Of a stretch of 64,000 nucleotides of DNA, positions 27,168-36,478 are shown in pieces; the stretch's first letter is position 1, and each line of letters starts with the position of its first letter. The position numbers and the translations under genes were made by a program. Origin of the DNA: Chromatiaceae bacterium (lineage in GTDB: Bacteria; Pseudomonadota; Gammaproteobacteria; Chromatiales; Chromatiaceae); contig JALWWO010000019.1 in the NCBI GenBank assembly GCA_027078745.1, positions 155,872 to 219,871 on the forward strand, given 5' to 3'. The notes below the pieces were generated by a model, which had not been told where the DNA came from, did no database searches, and was given only the letters and a program-made list of their open reading frames with translations.

Positions 27168-29078
27168 ATGTTGCAAACGATCCGCGAGCGCGCCCAAGGT
27201 TGGATCGCCTGGGCGATTGTCATCCTCATCAGCATCCCCTTCGCCCTCTGGGGCATTCAATCCTATCTGGGCGTTGGTTCGGAACCCGTGGTCGCCCAGG
27301 TCAACGGCGTAGAAATCACCCAGCGGGCCTTGGATCAGCGCTATCAGGAAACCCGGATGCGGTTGCGGGAACGACTGGGCAGCGCCTACCGGCCGGAACT
27401 GTTCGATGAGCAGACCATGCGGGCCCAGGTCTTAGAGCAGATGATCGAGGAAACTTTGATCCTCCAGGTGGCCCAGGACCTGGGCTTGCGGGCTTCGGAT
27501 CAGGAATTGCGCCTGGCGATCCTCCTGAATCCTGCCTTCCAAAAGGAGGGCCGGTTCGACAAGGCGACCTATCAGCGGATGCTGGCGTTGCAGGGCACTT
27601 CGGAGGCCCAGTACGAGGACAGTTTGCGGCGGCGCATCCTGGGCACCCAGCTCCAGCGGGCCATCGAAGCCAGCGCCTTCGTCACGGAGAGCGAGCTGGC
27701 GGAAGCGGTGCGCTTGGAAAAACAGCAACGGCAAGTGCAGCTCATCCGGCTGCCCAAGGCGCAGTTCCTTTCCGATACCCCCATCCCCGATGCAGAGATC
27801 CAAGCCTATTATGAAGCCCATGCGGATCGCTTCCGGTCGCCGGAGCGGGTAAAGCTCCAATATCTGCTGCTGAATGCGGAGACCATGGATCTGGCAAAGC
27901 CGCCTGCGGAAGAGGAACTGCGCCAGCGCTATGAGGCGGAAAAGGATCGGTTTCGGAAACCGGAACAGCGCCAAGCGCGGCATATCCTGATCGCCCTGGA
28001 CCCCAAATCGGATGCCCAGACCGAAGCCCAGGCCAAGGCGAAGATCGAAGCCGTTCGGGAACGCCTGGTCGGGGGAGAGGACTTTGCCGAGGTCGCCAAA
28101 GAAGTTTCCGAAGATCCAGGTTCCGCCCCCCAGGGGGGGGATCTGGGCTGGTTCGGGCGCGGGCTGATGGACCCCGCCTTCGAGCAGGCCGCCTTTCAAT
28201 TGAAAAAGGGCGAGATCAGCGCGCCGGTGCGCAGTCCATTCGGCTATCACCTGATCCAAGTCACGGGGATCCAGCCGGAGACCGTCCAGCCCTTTGAACA
28301 GGTGAAGGACAAGCTCCGGGGGGAGATCGCCAAGGAGCAGGGAGAAGGGCGGTTCTTCGACTGGGCGGAACGCCTGGCCAACCTGGCCTACGAGCATCCG
28401 GACAGCTTGGAACCGGCGGCGGAAGCCCTGGGCTTGCAGATTCAGGAAAGCGATTGGCTCGACCGGCAAGGGGGCGAGGGCATCTTGGCGAATCCCAAGG
28501 TCTTGGCGGCGGCGTTCAGCGCGGAAGTGCTGGAAGAAGGGCTGAACAGCGAGCTGATCGAGCCGGAACCCGGGGCCTTGCAAGCCATCGTCCTGCGGGT
28601 GGTGGCCCATGAGCCCGCCCGCGCTAAACCGCTGGAAACCGTGCGGGATACCATCATCGATCAGCTCCGAGATCAGGCCGCCCGCACTGCTGCGAAGGCG
28701 GAAGCGGATGCTTTGTTGGAGAAGCTGAAGAAAGGGGAACCGATCGAAGGCTATGCGGTGCAAGACCTGGGCACCATCGGCCGCGATGCGTTCCAGGTGC
28801 CGGAAGCCGTGCGCAAGCTCGCCTTCTCCCTGCCCCGCCCGAAGGACGATCAGCCGAGCTTGGGCAGCACCAGCTTGGAAAACGGGGATGGGGCGGTGGT
28901 TCGGGTGAAGCAAGTGATCGATGGGAAGCTCGCCGACCTGAAGGCACCGGAGCGGGATGCCCTGAAGCGCCGCCTGGTGCGGGCGCTCGGGCAGGGCTAC
29001 TATGATCGCTTCCTGGAGGATCTCAAGGCCCGGGCGGACATCGAGCGCAAGCCCTTGGAGACGGCGAGCGATTTCTAG
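27168..29078 (+). CDS. ppiD: Periplasmic folding chaperone PpiD (SurA-like/PpiC)
   Basis: A 636-residue inner-membrane-anchored chaperone. One transmembrane helix lies near 11-33 (GWIAWAIVILISIPFALWGIQSYLG), then the SurA_N-type region with VAQVNGVEITQRALDQRYQ, then a parvulin PpiC domain (about 265-365: ARHILIAL, GGDLGWFGRGLMDPAFEQAAF, SPFGYHLIQV), then a helical C-terminal domain. It helps newly exported proteins leave the Sec translocon. Length matches PpiD (about 620-640). Often found after hupB and lon; here those genes are not adjacent and Lcl_C genes lie upstream instead. Confidence 0.93.
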   Translation: MLQTIRERAQGWIAWAIVILISIPFALWGIQSYLGVGSEPVVAQVNGVEITQRALDQRYQETRMRLRERLGSAYRPELFDEQTMRAQVLEQMIEETLILQVAQDLGLRASDQELRLAILLNPAFQKEGRFDKATYQRMLALQGTSEAQYEDSLRRRILGTQLQRAIEASAFVTESELAEAVRLEKQQRQVQLIRLPKAQFLSDTPIPDAEIQAYYEAHADRFRSPERVKLQYLLLNAETMDLAKPPAEEELRQRYEAEKDRFRKPEQRQARHILIALDPKSDAQTEAQAKAKIEAVRERLVGGEDFAEVAKEVSEDPGSAPQGGDLGWFGRGLMDPAFEQAAFQLKKGEISAPVRSPFGYHLIQVTGIQPETVQPFEQVKDKLRGEIAKEQGEGRFFDWAERLANLAYEHPDSLEPAAEALGLQIQESDWLDRQGGEGILANPKVLAAAFSAEVLEEGLNSELIEPEPGALQAIVLRVVAHEPARAKPLETVRDTIIDQLRDQAARTAAKAEADALLEKLKKGEPIEGYAVQDLGTIGRDAFQVPEAVRKLAFSLPRPKDDQPSLGSTSLENGDGAVVRVKQVIDGKLADLKAPERDALKRRLVRALGQGYYDRFLEDLKARADIERKPLETASDF

Positions 29079-29084
29079 CGAGGC

Positions 29085-29855
29085 TTAGGCCAGAATGTGA
29101 TAGCCGGTGTCCACATAGAGGATTTCGCCGGTGATGCCCGAAGCTAGGGGAGAGCAGAGGAAGGCCGCCGCGTTGCCCACCTCCTCGATGGTTACATTGC
29201 GCCGCAGGGGGGTCTTCTGCTCCACCTCCTTGAGCATGGTGCGGAAGTCCGCGATGCCCGAGGCGGCGAGGGTGCGGATGGGGCCGGCGGAGATCGCGTT
29301 GACGCGGGTGCCTTCAGGCCCCAGGGAGGCGGCGAGATAGCGCACATTGGCTTCTAAACTCGCCTTGGCCAGGCCCATCACATTGTAGTTGGGCACCGCC
29401 CGTTCCGCGCCCAGATAGCTCAGGGTCAGCAGGGCACCTTGTCGGCCCTGCATCAAGGATCGGCCCGCCTTTGCCAGGGCGGCGAAGCTGTAGGAACTGA
29501 TGTCGTGGGCGATGGCGAAGCCCTGCCGGTTGATGGCATCGATATAGCTGCCCTCCAACTGATCCCGAGGCGCAAAGCCGATGGAATGGACGATGCCGTC
29601 CAGCCCATCCCATCGATCCGCCAGGGCTTGGAAACAGGCTTCGATCTGGGCATCGCTGGACACATCCAGGGGCAACACCAGATCGGAGGCACATTGGGCC
29701 GCCAGCTTGACGACCCGATCTCGGAGCTTTTCCCCCTGATAGGTGAACGCAAGCCGCGCCCCTTCTCGATGCATGGCCTGGGCGATGCCCCAGGCGATGG
29801 AACGGTTGCTGGCCACGCCGGTGATCAAAATCTGCTTATCCTGTAAAAATCCCAT
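29085..29855 (-). CDS. fabI: Enoyl-[ACP] reductase (NADH) FabI
   Basis: A 256-residue SDR-type enoyl-ACP reductase finishing each cycle of fatty-acid elongation. Marks of FabI rather than other SDRs are [25 protein letters not shown] (cofactor site), [15 protein letters not shown], the Tyr-x6-Lys active site ([17 protein letters not shown]), [13 protein letters not shown] and the substrate loop [23 protein letters not shown]. Converges with ppiD, with 6 bases between stops. Its start lies only 16 bases from that of the divergent transporter gene, so promoters must lie inside the opposite genes or be very compact. Confidence 0.96.
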   Translation of the reverse strand: MGFLQDKQILITGVASNRSIAWGIAQAMHREGARLAFTYQGEKLRDRVVKLAAQCASDLVLPLDVSSDAQIEACFQALADRWDGLDGIVHSIGFAPRDQLEGSYIDAINRQGFAIAHDISSYSFAALAKAGRSLMQGRQGALLTLSYLGAERAVPNYNVMGLAKASLEANVRYLAASLGPEGTRVNAISAGPIRTLAASGIADFRTMLKEVEQKTPLRRNVTIEEVGNAAAFLCSPLASGITGEILYVDTGYHILA

Positions 29856-29871
29856 CGTATTTAGGTCCTAG

Positions 29872-32133
29872 ATGAAGGTGAATGGCTGGAAGCGGACGGG
29901 GCACACGGCCCCGCACCTGAGGCGCAACCTTAGCGAAAGTCACTGGCCAGGGAAACCTTGGGGCCGGATCGGATGGCTGCTCGCTGGCTGCTGGGCGCTG
30001 CTCCTCAGTGGCTGCGGGGGAGAACCCTGGAACAATCCCTATCCTCGGGAAGAAGCCGCCGCCAACGTGCTGTACAGCTCCTTTTCCGAACGGCCCAAGC
30101 ATCTGGACCCCGCCCGGTCCTACAGCGCCAACGAGTACGCCTTTTTGGCCCAGATCTATGAACCCCCCCTGCAATATCATTTCCTGCTGCGTCCCTATCA
30201 GCTGGTGCCCCTGACCGCCCAAGCTGTGCCGGTGCCCCAGTATTTCGACGCAGCGGGGCAGCCCCTGTCTCCGGATGCCCCGCCAGAACAGATCGCCTAT
30301 TCCGAATATCGCATTCAGATCCAGCCGGGTATCCGCTATCAGCCGCATCCCGCCTTCGCCAAGGATGCTTCCGGCGCCTATCGCTATCACGAATTGACCG
30401 AAGGGGATCTGCGGAAGATTCGGGTGCTGTCGGACTTTCCCGAGCTGGGCACCCGAGTCTTGACCGCTGAGGATTATGTCTATCAGATCAAGCGCTTGGC
30501 GGTGCCCTGGCTCCATTCCCCCATCGCGGGGGTGCTGCGGGAACATCTCGTGGGCTTCGCAGCGCTGAGCGAGCGCATCGCCCGAGCAGCCCCCGAAGCC
30601 CGGGCGGACGGCTCCCGCCCCTTTTTCGATCTCCGCACCCTGGATTTCCCCGGGGCGCGGGTGCTGGATGAGCAAACTTATGTCATCCGCATTCGGGGCA
30701 AGTATCCCCAATTCCTCTACTGGCTCGCTATGCCCTTCTTCGCTCCCATCCCCTGGGAGGCGGAGCGCTTCTATCAGCAGCCCGGCATGAAGCAACGCAA
30801 TCTGCAACTGGACTGGTATCCGGTGGGCACGGGTCCCTTCTGGCTCACGGAGAACAATCCCAATTTGCGCATGGTGCTCAGCCGCAACCCGTACTTCCAT
30901 GGGGAAACCTATCCCCAAGAGGGAATGCCCGAAGATCAGGCGGCGGGGTTGCTGGCAGATGCGGGCAAGCCCCTGCCCTTTTTAGATCGGGCGGTCTACT
31001 CCTTGGAGAAGGAAAGCATTCCCTACTGGAACAAGTTTCTCCAGGGTTGGTATGACAGTTCGGGCATCGCGTCCGATGCCTTCGACCAGGCCATTCGGTT
31101 CAACGCCCAAGGCGAAGCGGGCCTGAGCGAATCCATGCGGGCCAAGGGCATGGGCCTGCTCACCGCGGTGCAGACTTCCATTTTCTACCTGGGCTTCAAC
31201 ATGCGGGATCCGGTGGTGGGCGGGAACAGCCGGCGGAGCCGACTGCTGCGGCGGGCCATTTCCATCGCCCTGGATTATGAGGAATACATTTCTATCTTCC
31301 TCAACGGTCGGGGCATTCCCGCCCAAGGACCCATCCCGCCGGGCATCTTCGGCTATCGGGACGGAAAGGCGGGCATCAATCCCTATGTGTACCGCTGGAA
31401 GGACGGGCGACCCCAGCGCCGGAGCCTGGCGGAAGCGCGGGCCTTGCTCGCGGAGGCGGGCTATCCCGAGGGGCGAGACCCCGCCACCGGCGCGGCCCTC
31501 AACCTTTATTACGAGGCCGTGGCCAGCGGACCGGACGACAAAGCGCGTTTGAACTGGATGCGCAAGCAGTTCAAAAAGCTGGGCATTCAACTGGTCGTGC
31601 GCACCACCGATTACAATCGGTTCCAGGAGAAGATCCGGCGGGGTACGGGGCAGTTATTCACCTGGGGTTGGAATGCGGACTATCCCGACCCGGAAAACTT
31701 CCTGTTCCTGCTCTACGGGCCCAACAGCAAGGTAGACGGGGGCGGGGAAAATGCAGCGAACTACGACAATCCCCAGTTCAACGCCCTGTTCGAGCGCATG
31801 AAAAACTTGGACAATGGGCCAGAACGCCAGAAGCTGTTGGATGAAATGGTGGAGATTGTCCGCCGAGATGCCCCCTGGGTCTGGGGCTTCTATCCCAAGG
31901 CCTTCAGCCTCCATCATGCTTGGCTCCACAATCTGAAACCCAATCTCATGGCGAACAACACCTTGAAATATCGCCGCATCGATCCTCAGTTGCGGGCGGC
32001 ACAGCGGCGGGCTTGGAATCAACCCATTCTCTGGCCTTTGGGCTTGATCGCCGCCGCTTTCCTGCTGCTCAGCCTGCCCGCGGTCTTCGCCTACCGGCGG
32101 CGGGAACGGCAGATCGGGTTGCAGCAGCCATGA
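29872..32133 (+). CDS. Peptide-type ABC transporter substrate-binding protein
   Basis: A 753-residue SBP_bac_5 family protein (oligopeptide/dipeptide/nickel binding type). A basic N-region is followed by a hydrophobic segment and lipobox-like LLLSGC near 42-47. Binding-protein features are ERPKHLDPARSYSANEYAFLAQIYEPPL, TAEDYVYQIKRL, DWYPVGTGPFWLTENN and LFTWGWNADYPDPENFLFLLYG. Unusually long for the family (about 530-620), with an additional C-terminal transmembrane helix (about 720-740, GLIAAAFLLLSLPAVFAYRR). So it may be membrane-held at both ends. The start codon is uncertain. It overlaps the next permease gene as ATGA. Confidence 0.88.
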   Translation: MKVNGWKRTGHTAPHLRRNLSESHWPGKPWGRIGWLLAGCWALLLSGCGGEPWNNPYPREEAAANVLYSSFSERPKHLDPARSYSANEYAFLAQIYEPPLQYHFLLRPYQLVPLTAQAVPVPQYFDAAGQPLSPDAPPEQIAYSEYRIQIQPGIRYQPHPAFAKDASGAYRYHELTEGDLRKIRVLSDFPELGTRVLTAEDYVYQIKRLAVPWLHSPIAGVLREHLVGFAALSERIARAAPEARADGSRPFFDLRTLDFPGARVLDEQTYVIRIRGKYPQFLYWLAMPFFAPIPWEAERFYQQPGMKQRNLQLDWYPVGTGPFWLTENNPNLRMVLSRNPYFHGETYPQEGMPEDQAAGLLADAGKPLPFLDRAVYSLEKESIPYWNKFLQGWYDSSGIASDAFDQAIRFNAQGEAGLSESMRAKGMGLLTAVQTSIFYLGFNMRDPVVGGNSRRSRLLRRAISIALDYEEYISIFLNGRGIPAQGPIPPGIFGYRDGKAGINPYVYRWKDGRPQRRSLAEARALLAEAGYPEGRDPATGAALNLYYEAVASGPDDKARLNWMRKQFKKLGIQLVVRTTDYNRFQEKIRRGTGQLFTWGWNADYPDPENFLFLLYGPNSKVDGGGENAANYDNPQFNALFERMKNLDNGPERQKLLDEMVEIVRRDAPWVWGFYPKAFSLHHAWLHNLKPNLMANNTLKYRRIDPQLRAAQRRAWNQPILWPLGLIAAAFLLLSLPAVFAYRRRERQIGLQQP

Positions 32134-33107
32134 GCGCCTATCTGCTCCGCCGGTTTCTCTACGCCTTCCCCATCTTGCTGGGGGTGAATTGCCTCACCTT
32201 CGCCCTGTTCTTCCTGGTCAATTCCCCGGACGACATGGCCCGGATGCAACTGGGGCAAAAGCGGGTTACGCCGGAAGCCATCGAACAGTGGAAGCGGGAG
32301 CGGGGCTATGACAAGCCCTTGTTCTACAACGGGGAAGCTTCGGGCTGGGGGCGCTTCACCGAGACCATCTTTTTTGAAAAGTCCCTGCGCCTGTTCCTCT
32401 TCGATTTCGGCAGTTCGGACGCGGGGCGGGACATCGGCTATGACATCGCCCAGCGCATGTGGCCGAGCTTAGCCATCGCGGTGCCGGTGCTGCTGGTGGG
32501 CTTGCTGGTCAATCTGTCCTTCGCCCTCTTTCTGGTGCTCTTCCGAGGCACCTATATCGATCTGGGGGGGGTGGTCTTGCTGGTAGCCCTGCTGTCCATC
32601 TCCAGCCTGTTCTACATCATCGGCGGGCAGTACCTGTTGGGAAAACTTCTGCGGCTGGCGCCGATCTCCGGCTATGACACGGGCTTGCACGCCTGGAAAT
32701 TTCTGGTCCTGCCGGTGATCGTGGGCGTTCTCAGCGGCATCGGTTCGGGCACGCGCCTCTATCGCACCTTCTTTTTAGAAGAGGCGGCAAAGGACTATGT
32801 GCGCACCGCCCGGGCCAAGGGCCTGAGCGAACGGCTGGTGCTCTTCCGCCATATTTTGGGCAACGCCCTGATTCCCATCCTCACCGGCGTGGTGGTGGTG
32901 CTGCCCCTGCTGTTCCTGGGCAGCCTGCTCACGGAATCCTTCTTCGGCATTCCCGGGCTGGGCAGCTATACCCTGGATGCCATCAACAACCAGGACTTCG
33001 CCATCGTGCGGGCTATGGTGTTCTTGGGTTCCGTGCTCTACATCCTGGGCTTGGTCCTCACGGATCTTTCCTATGTCCTGGTGGATCCCCGCGTGCGCTT
33101 GCATTGA
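32130..33107 (+). CDS. Peptide-type ABC transporter permease (DppB/YejB-like)
   Basis: A 325-residue permease with an N-terminal MSAYLLRRFLYAFPILLGVNCLTFALFFLVNSP (typical of DppB/OppB/YejB) and about six helices. The coupling-helix motif EAAKDYVRTARAKGLSERLVLFRHILGNALIPILTG fits the EAA loop of importer permeases. Late in the protein come ESFFGIPGLGSYTLDAINNQDFAIVRAM. It pairs with the second permease encoded 9 bases downstream. The ATG overlaps the binding-protein stop by 4 bases, which fixes the start against a longer upstream frame. Confidence 0.92.
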   Translation: MSAYLLRRFLYAFPILLGVNCLTFALFFLVNSPDDMARMQLGQKRVTPEAIEQWKRERGYDKPLFYNGEASGWGRFTETIFFEKSLRLFLFDFGSSDAGRDIGYDIAQRMWPSLAIAVPVLLVGLLVNLSFALFLVLFRGTYIDLGGVVLLVALLSISSLFYIIGGQYLLGKLLRLAPISGYDTGLHAWKFLVLPVIVGVLSGIGSGTRLYRTFFLEEAAKDYVRTARAKGLSERLVLFRHILGNALIPILTGVVVVLPLLFLGSLLTESFFGIPGLGSYTLDAINNQDFAIVRAMVFLGSVLYILGLVLTDLSYVLVDPRVRLH

Positions 33108-33116
33108 GGTGCTGCC

Positions 33117-34511
33117 GTGCCCGTCTTCTTCCTCACCGATCTCCTGCTGTTTGCCCTGTTGGCCCTGGCCCTGGGATTTGGGTTCTATGCCGCGACCCAG
33201 GAACATCTGCGCGCGCCCTGGCGGTCCGTGCTGCGCAGCCGGATCGGGGCGGTTTCCTTGGTGGTGCTGAGCGCCTATGGGTGCATCGGCCTGTTGGACA
33301 GCATCCACTTCCATCCCAAACTGCCCCAGCAGGGGGCAACGACAGGGCCTAGCTATTCCCCCGAAATCCTCAGCCTATTGGATCTCTGGTTGACGCCCCT
33401 GCGCACCCAGCAGGAAAAGACCTATTCCGCCCCCTTCGCCACTCATCTCTATGCCAAGGAACAGATCCGCTTGCCGGACGGCCGGACGGTGCGGGACTAT
33501 CCCCGCCTCCGGTTCGGGGGGGCCCATCTCGAAGATCCGGCAACCCAGAAAGCGGGGGACATCGCCCGCAGAAGTGCGTTCGGCTTGCTTCAGGCATTCG
33601 GGGTGTGGGGGGGGCTCGTCGCCCTGCTGTTGGGCTGGCAGGCCCGCTGCCGAGGGTACAAGCAAGCTCTGTCATGGCTCTTCGGAGATCCCCCCCGCCG
33701 GGCCGCCTTGCTGACTTTGGGTCTGCTGCTCGCCCTGGGCTTCGTGGTGGCGGCGCTGGCCCCTTACTACCATGTCTTCGGCACGGACAAGGTGGGGGAA
33801 GATGTGCTCTACCAGGGCTTAAAGAGCATCCGCACTGGCTTAGTGATCGGCACCCTCACCACCCTCATCATGCTGCCCTTGGCGGTGCTGCTGGGCATTC
33901 TGGCGGGCTATTTTCGGGGACTGGCGGATGATCTCATCCAATACCTCTATACCACCTTGAATTCCGTTCCCAGCGTGCTGCTCATCGCCGCCGCCGTCCT
34001 CATGCTCCAGGTTTACATGAACAATCATGCCGAGGCCTTCACCAGCCTGGCGGAACGGGCGGATCTCCGCCTGTTCTTCCTCTGCCTGATCCTGGGCATC
34101 ACCAGTTGGACGGGACTATGCCGTTTGCTCCGCGGGGAAACCCTGAAGCTGCGGGAAATGGATTTCGTGCAGGCCGCCCAAGCCTTGGGCGTGGGTCCCC
34201 TGACCCTCCTCGGGCGGCACATCTTGCCCAATGTGCTGCACATCGTCCTCATCTCGGTGGTGTTGGATTTCAGCGGGTTGGTCCTAGCGGAAGCGGTGCT
34301 GTCCTATATCAACATCGGGGTGGATCCCAGCATGAATAGCTGGGGCAACATGATTAACAGCGCTCGGCTGGAATTGGCTCGGGAACCCATCGTCTGGTGG
34401 TCCCTGAGCTGCGCCTTTCTCCTCATGTTCCTGCTGGTGCTGTTCGCCAATCTGTTTGCGGATGTGGTGCGGGATGCCCTGGATCCCCGACTGCGGGGGG
34501 CGCGGCCATGA
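33117..34511 (+). CDS. Peptide-type ABC permease (DppC/YejE-like), long N-terminus
   Basis: A 464-residue permease. The N-terminal helix, a second helix near 40-60 and a long soluble loop (about 60-145, with EEKTYSAPF-like QEKTYSAPFATHLYAKEQIRLPDGRTVRDYPRLRFGG) precede the usual permease core. The core has the EAA-type loop (MDFVQAAQALGVGPLTLLGRHILPNVLHIVLISVVLDFSGLVLAEAVLSYINIGVDPSMNSWGNMI). The usual second permease is about 280-340 residues, so roughly 120 residues are extra, as in some YejE-like proteins. Start is GTG at 33117. It overlaps the ATPase gene by 4 bases. Confidence 0.9.
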   Translation: MPVFFLTDLLLFALLALALGFGFYAATQEHLRAPWRSVLRSRIGAVSLVVLSAYGCIGLLDSIHFHPKLPQQGATTGPSYSPEILSLLDLWLTPLRTQQEKTYSAPFATHLYAKEQIRLPDGRTVRDYPRLRFGGAHLEDPATQKAGDIARRSAFGLLQAFGVWGGLVALLLGWQARCRGYKQALSWLFGDPPRRAALLTLGLLLALGFVVAALAPYYHVFGTDKVGEDVLYQGLKSIRTGLVIGTLTTLIMLPLAVLLGILAGYFRGLADDLIQYLYTTLNSVPSVLLIAAAVLMLQVYMNNHAEAFTSLAERADLRLFFLCLILGITSWTGLCRLLRGETLKLREMDFVQAAQALGVGPLTLLGRHILPNVLHIVLISVVLDFSGLVLAEAVLSYINIGVDPSMNSWGNMINSARLELAREPIVWWSLSCAFLLMFLLVLFANLFADVVRDALDPRLRGARP

Positions 34512-36478
34512 GCCGAGCACCCTTGCTCCAGGTGCAGCACCTCAGCACCCAGCTGGGATCCCTGCGGGTGCTGGAGGATCTAAACTTCTGTGTCTATCCC
34601 GGGGAAACCTTCGCGCTTTTGGGGGAGTCCGGTTGCGGGAAATCCATGACTGCCCTTTCCCTCCTGCGCCTGTTGCCCCCGAACGGGCGGATCGTCTCGG
34701 GCCAGGTGCATTTGAACGGTCGGGATCTCCTGCAACTGCCGGAATTCGCCATGCGCCAAGTGCGGGGCGGCCAGCTGGCTATGATCTTCCAGGAACCCCA
34801 AACTTCCCTGAATCCGGTGCTGACCCTGGGGCAACAGCTCGCGGAGTCCCTGCGCTTGCATCGGGGGCTTTCCGGCCAGGCGATTTCCGAACGAGCGGTG
34901 GATCTGTTGAAGGCGGTGGGCATCCCCGATCCCGAACGGCGGCTCGGGGAATATCCCCACCAGCTTTCCGGCGGCATGAAGCAGCGGGTGATGATCGCCA
35001 TGGCCCTGGCGGGGGAACCCAAGCTTCTGATCGCCGACGAACCCACCACCGCCCTGGATGTGACCATCCAAGCTCAGGTTTTGGCATTGCTCAAGCAACT
35101 GCAACGGGACACCGGTTTGGCGGTGCTACTCATCACCCATGATCTGGGGGTGGTGGCGGAGACTGCCGACCGGCTGGCGGTCCTGTACGCGGGGCAGATC
35201 CTGGAGACGGGCCCCAGCCAAGCCTTTTTCGAACGTCCGCTCCACCCCTACAGCCGCAAGCTTTTGGAAAGCCTCCCCGATCCCCAAAAGCGCGGGGCCC
35301 CGCTCGCCACCATCGAAGGCCGCGTGCCGCCCTTGGATCAGCGCTTTTCCGGCTGCCGCTTCGCGCCCCGCTGTCCCCTTGCCCAGGAAATCTGCCATCA
35401 GGAGATCCCCCCTTGGCATCAATTAGACGGGGAACGGGGAGTGCGCTGTTTCCTGTGGGAAAGCACGCCCCCCTTGGTGCCGGTTCGACCCGTCTCGGAA
35501 AAGATCCGAGAAGCGGGGGAAACCCTGCTTCAGGTGGAAGGACTGCGGGTCCATTTTCCCATTCGAGGGGGTTTGTTCCGGCGGGTGCGGGGAGCGGTGA
35601 AAGCGGTGGATGGGGTGGATCTCTGCTTGCGAAGGGGGCAGACCCTGGCTTTGGTGGGGGAATCCGGCTGCGGGAAAACCACCGTCGGCAAGGCGATCCT
35701 CCGGCTCATTCCTATCACTGCCGGCACGATTCAATATGATGGACAGGATCTCGCCCGCCTCCGCCCCCGAGCCCTGCGGCCCTATCGCAAGGAGTTGCAG
35801 ATCATCTTTCAAGATCCCTTCGCTTCCCTGAATCCGCGCCTGTTGGTGGGGGAGAGCATCGCCGAGGGGCTGCAAGCCTTGGGTTTGGTGCCCGATCCCA
35901 AAGCCCGCCGCCGACGGGTGGTGCAGCTCTTGGAACAGGTGGGGTTGGATGCCTCTGCCTACGAACGCTATCCCCATGAATTTTCCGGCGGGCAGCGCCA
36001 GCGGATCTGCATCGCCCGAGCTTTGGCCGTGGAACCCAAGCTCATCCTCTGCGATGAGCCTACCAGTGCCCTAGATGTGTCCGTGCAGGCCCAGATTCTG
36101 AACTTGCTCCGGCGCTTGCAGCAGGACATGGGCTTGAGCTACCTGTTCATCAGCCACAATCTTTCGGTCGTCGCTTACCTGGCGCAGGAAGTGGCGGTCA
36201 TGTATCTGGGGCGCATCCTGGAATACGGCAGGGTAGAGGAAATTTTAGAAGCGCCGCAGCATCCCTATACCCGCGCCCTGCTCTCCGCCGTGCCCCAGAT
36301 CTATCGGACGAAAAAGCAGATCATCCGGTTACCCGGGGAACTGCCCTCTCCTGCTCAGCCGCCCCCAGGCTGTCATTTCCATCCCCGCTGCCCGGAAGCG
36401 GGCCCCGACTGTCTTCAACCCCCGCCGAAGATCAAGCGCAGCGAGACCCATTGGGTTCGCTGTGTCCGTCGGCGTTAG
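34508..36478 (+). CDS. Fused double ATPase of peptide-type ABC importer (YejF-like)
   Basis: A 656-residue protein with two ABC ATPase domains in one chain, equivalent to DppD plus DppF. Domain 1 (about 5-330): Walker [10 protein letters not shown], signature LSGGMKQRV, Walker [13 protein letters not shown], then the Opp/Dpp C-terminal cysteine motif [14 protein letters not shown]. Domain 2 (about 345-656): [30 protein letters not shown], then H-P-R-C-P. The two Cys clusters are typical of peptide-transporter ATPases that bind iron-sulfur or zinc. Completes a four-gene importer. Its 3' end overlaps the convergent histidine kinase gene by 47 bases. Confidence 0.93.
   Translation: MSRAPLLQVQHLSTQLGSLRVLEDLNFCVYPGETFALLGESGCGKSMTALSLLRLLPPNGRIVSGQVHLNGRDLLQLPEFAMRQVRGGQLAMIFQEPQTSLNPVLTLGQQLAESLRLHRGLSGQAISERAVDLLKAVGIPDPERRLGEYPHQLSGGMKQRVMIAMALAGEPKLLIADEPTTALDVTIQAQVLALLKQLQRDTGLAVLLITHDLGVVAETADRLAVLYAGQILETGPSQAFFERPLHPYSRKLLESLPDPQKRGAPLATIEGRVPPLDQRFSGCRFAPRCPLAQEICHQEIPPWHQLDGERGVRCFLWESTPPLVPVRPVSEKIREAGETLLQVEGLRVHFPIRGGLFRRVRGAVKAVDGVDLCLRRGQTLALVGESGCGKTTVGKAILRLIPITAGTIQYDGQDLARLRPRALRPYRKELQIIFQDPFASLNPRLLVGESIAEGLQALGLVPDPKARRRRVVQLLEQVGLDASAYERYPHEFSGGQRQRICIARALAVEPKLILCDEPTSALDVSVQAQILNLLRRLQQDMGLSYLFISHNLSVVAYLAQEVAVMYLGRILEYGRVEEILEAPQHPYTRALLSAVPQIYRTKKQIIRLPGELPSPAQPPPGCHFHPRCPEAGPDCLQPPPKIKRSETHWVRCVRRR

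Noticed and set aside
27432..28913. A 493-codon minus-strand open frame
   Set aside because: It lies fully antisense to ppiD, whose protein has clear PpiC motifs; the shadow frame is a by-product of GC-rich codons.
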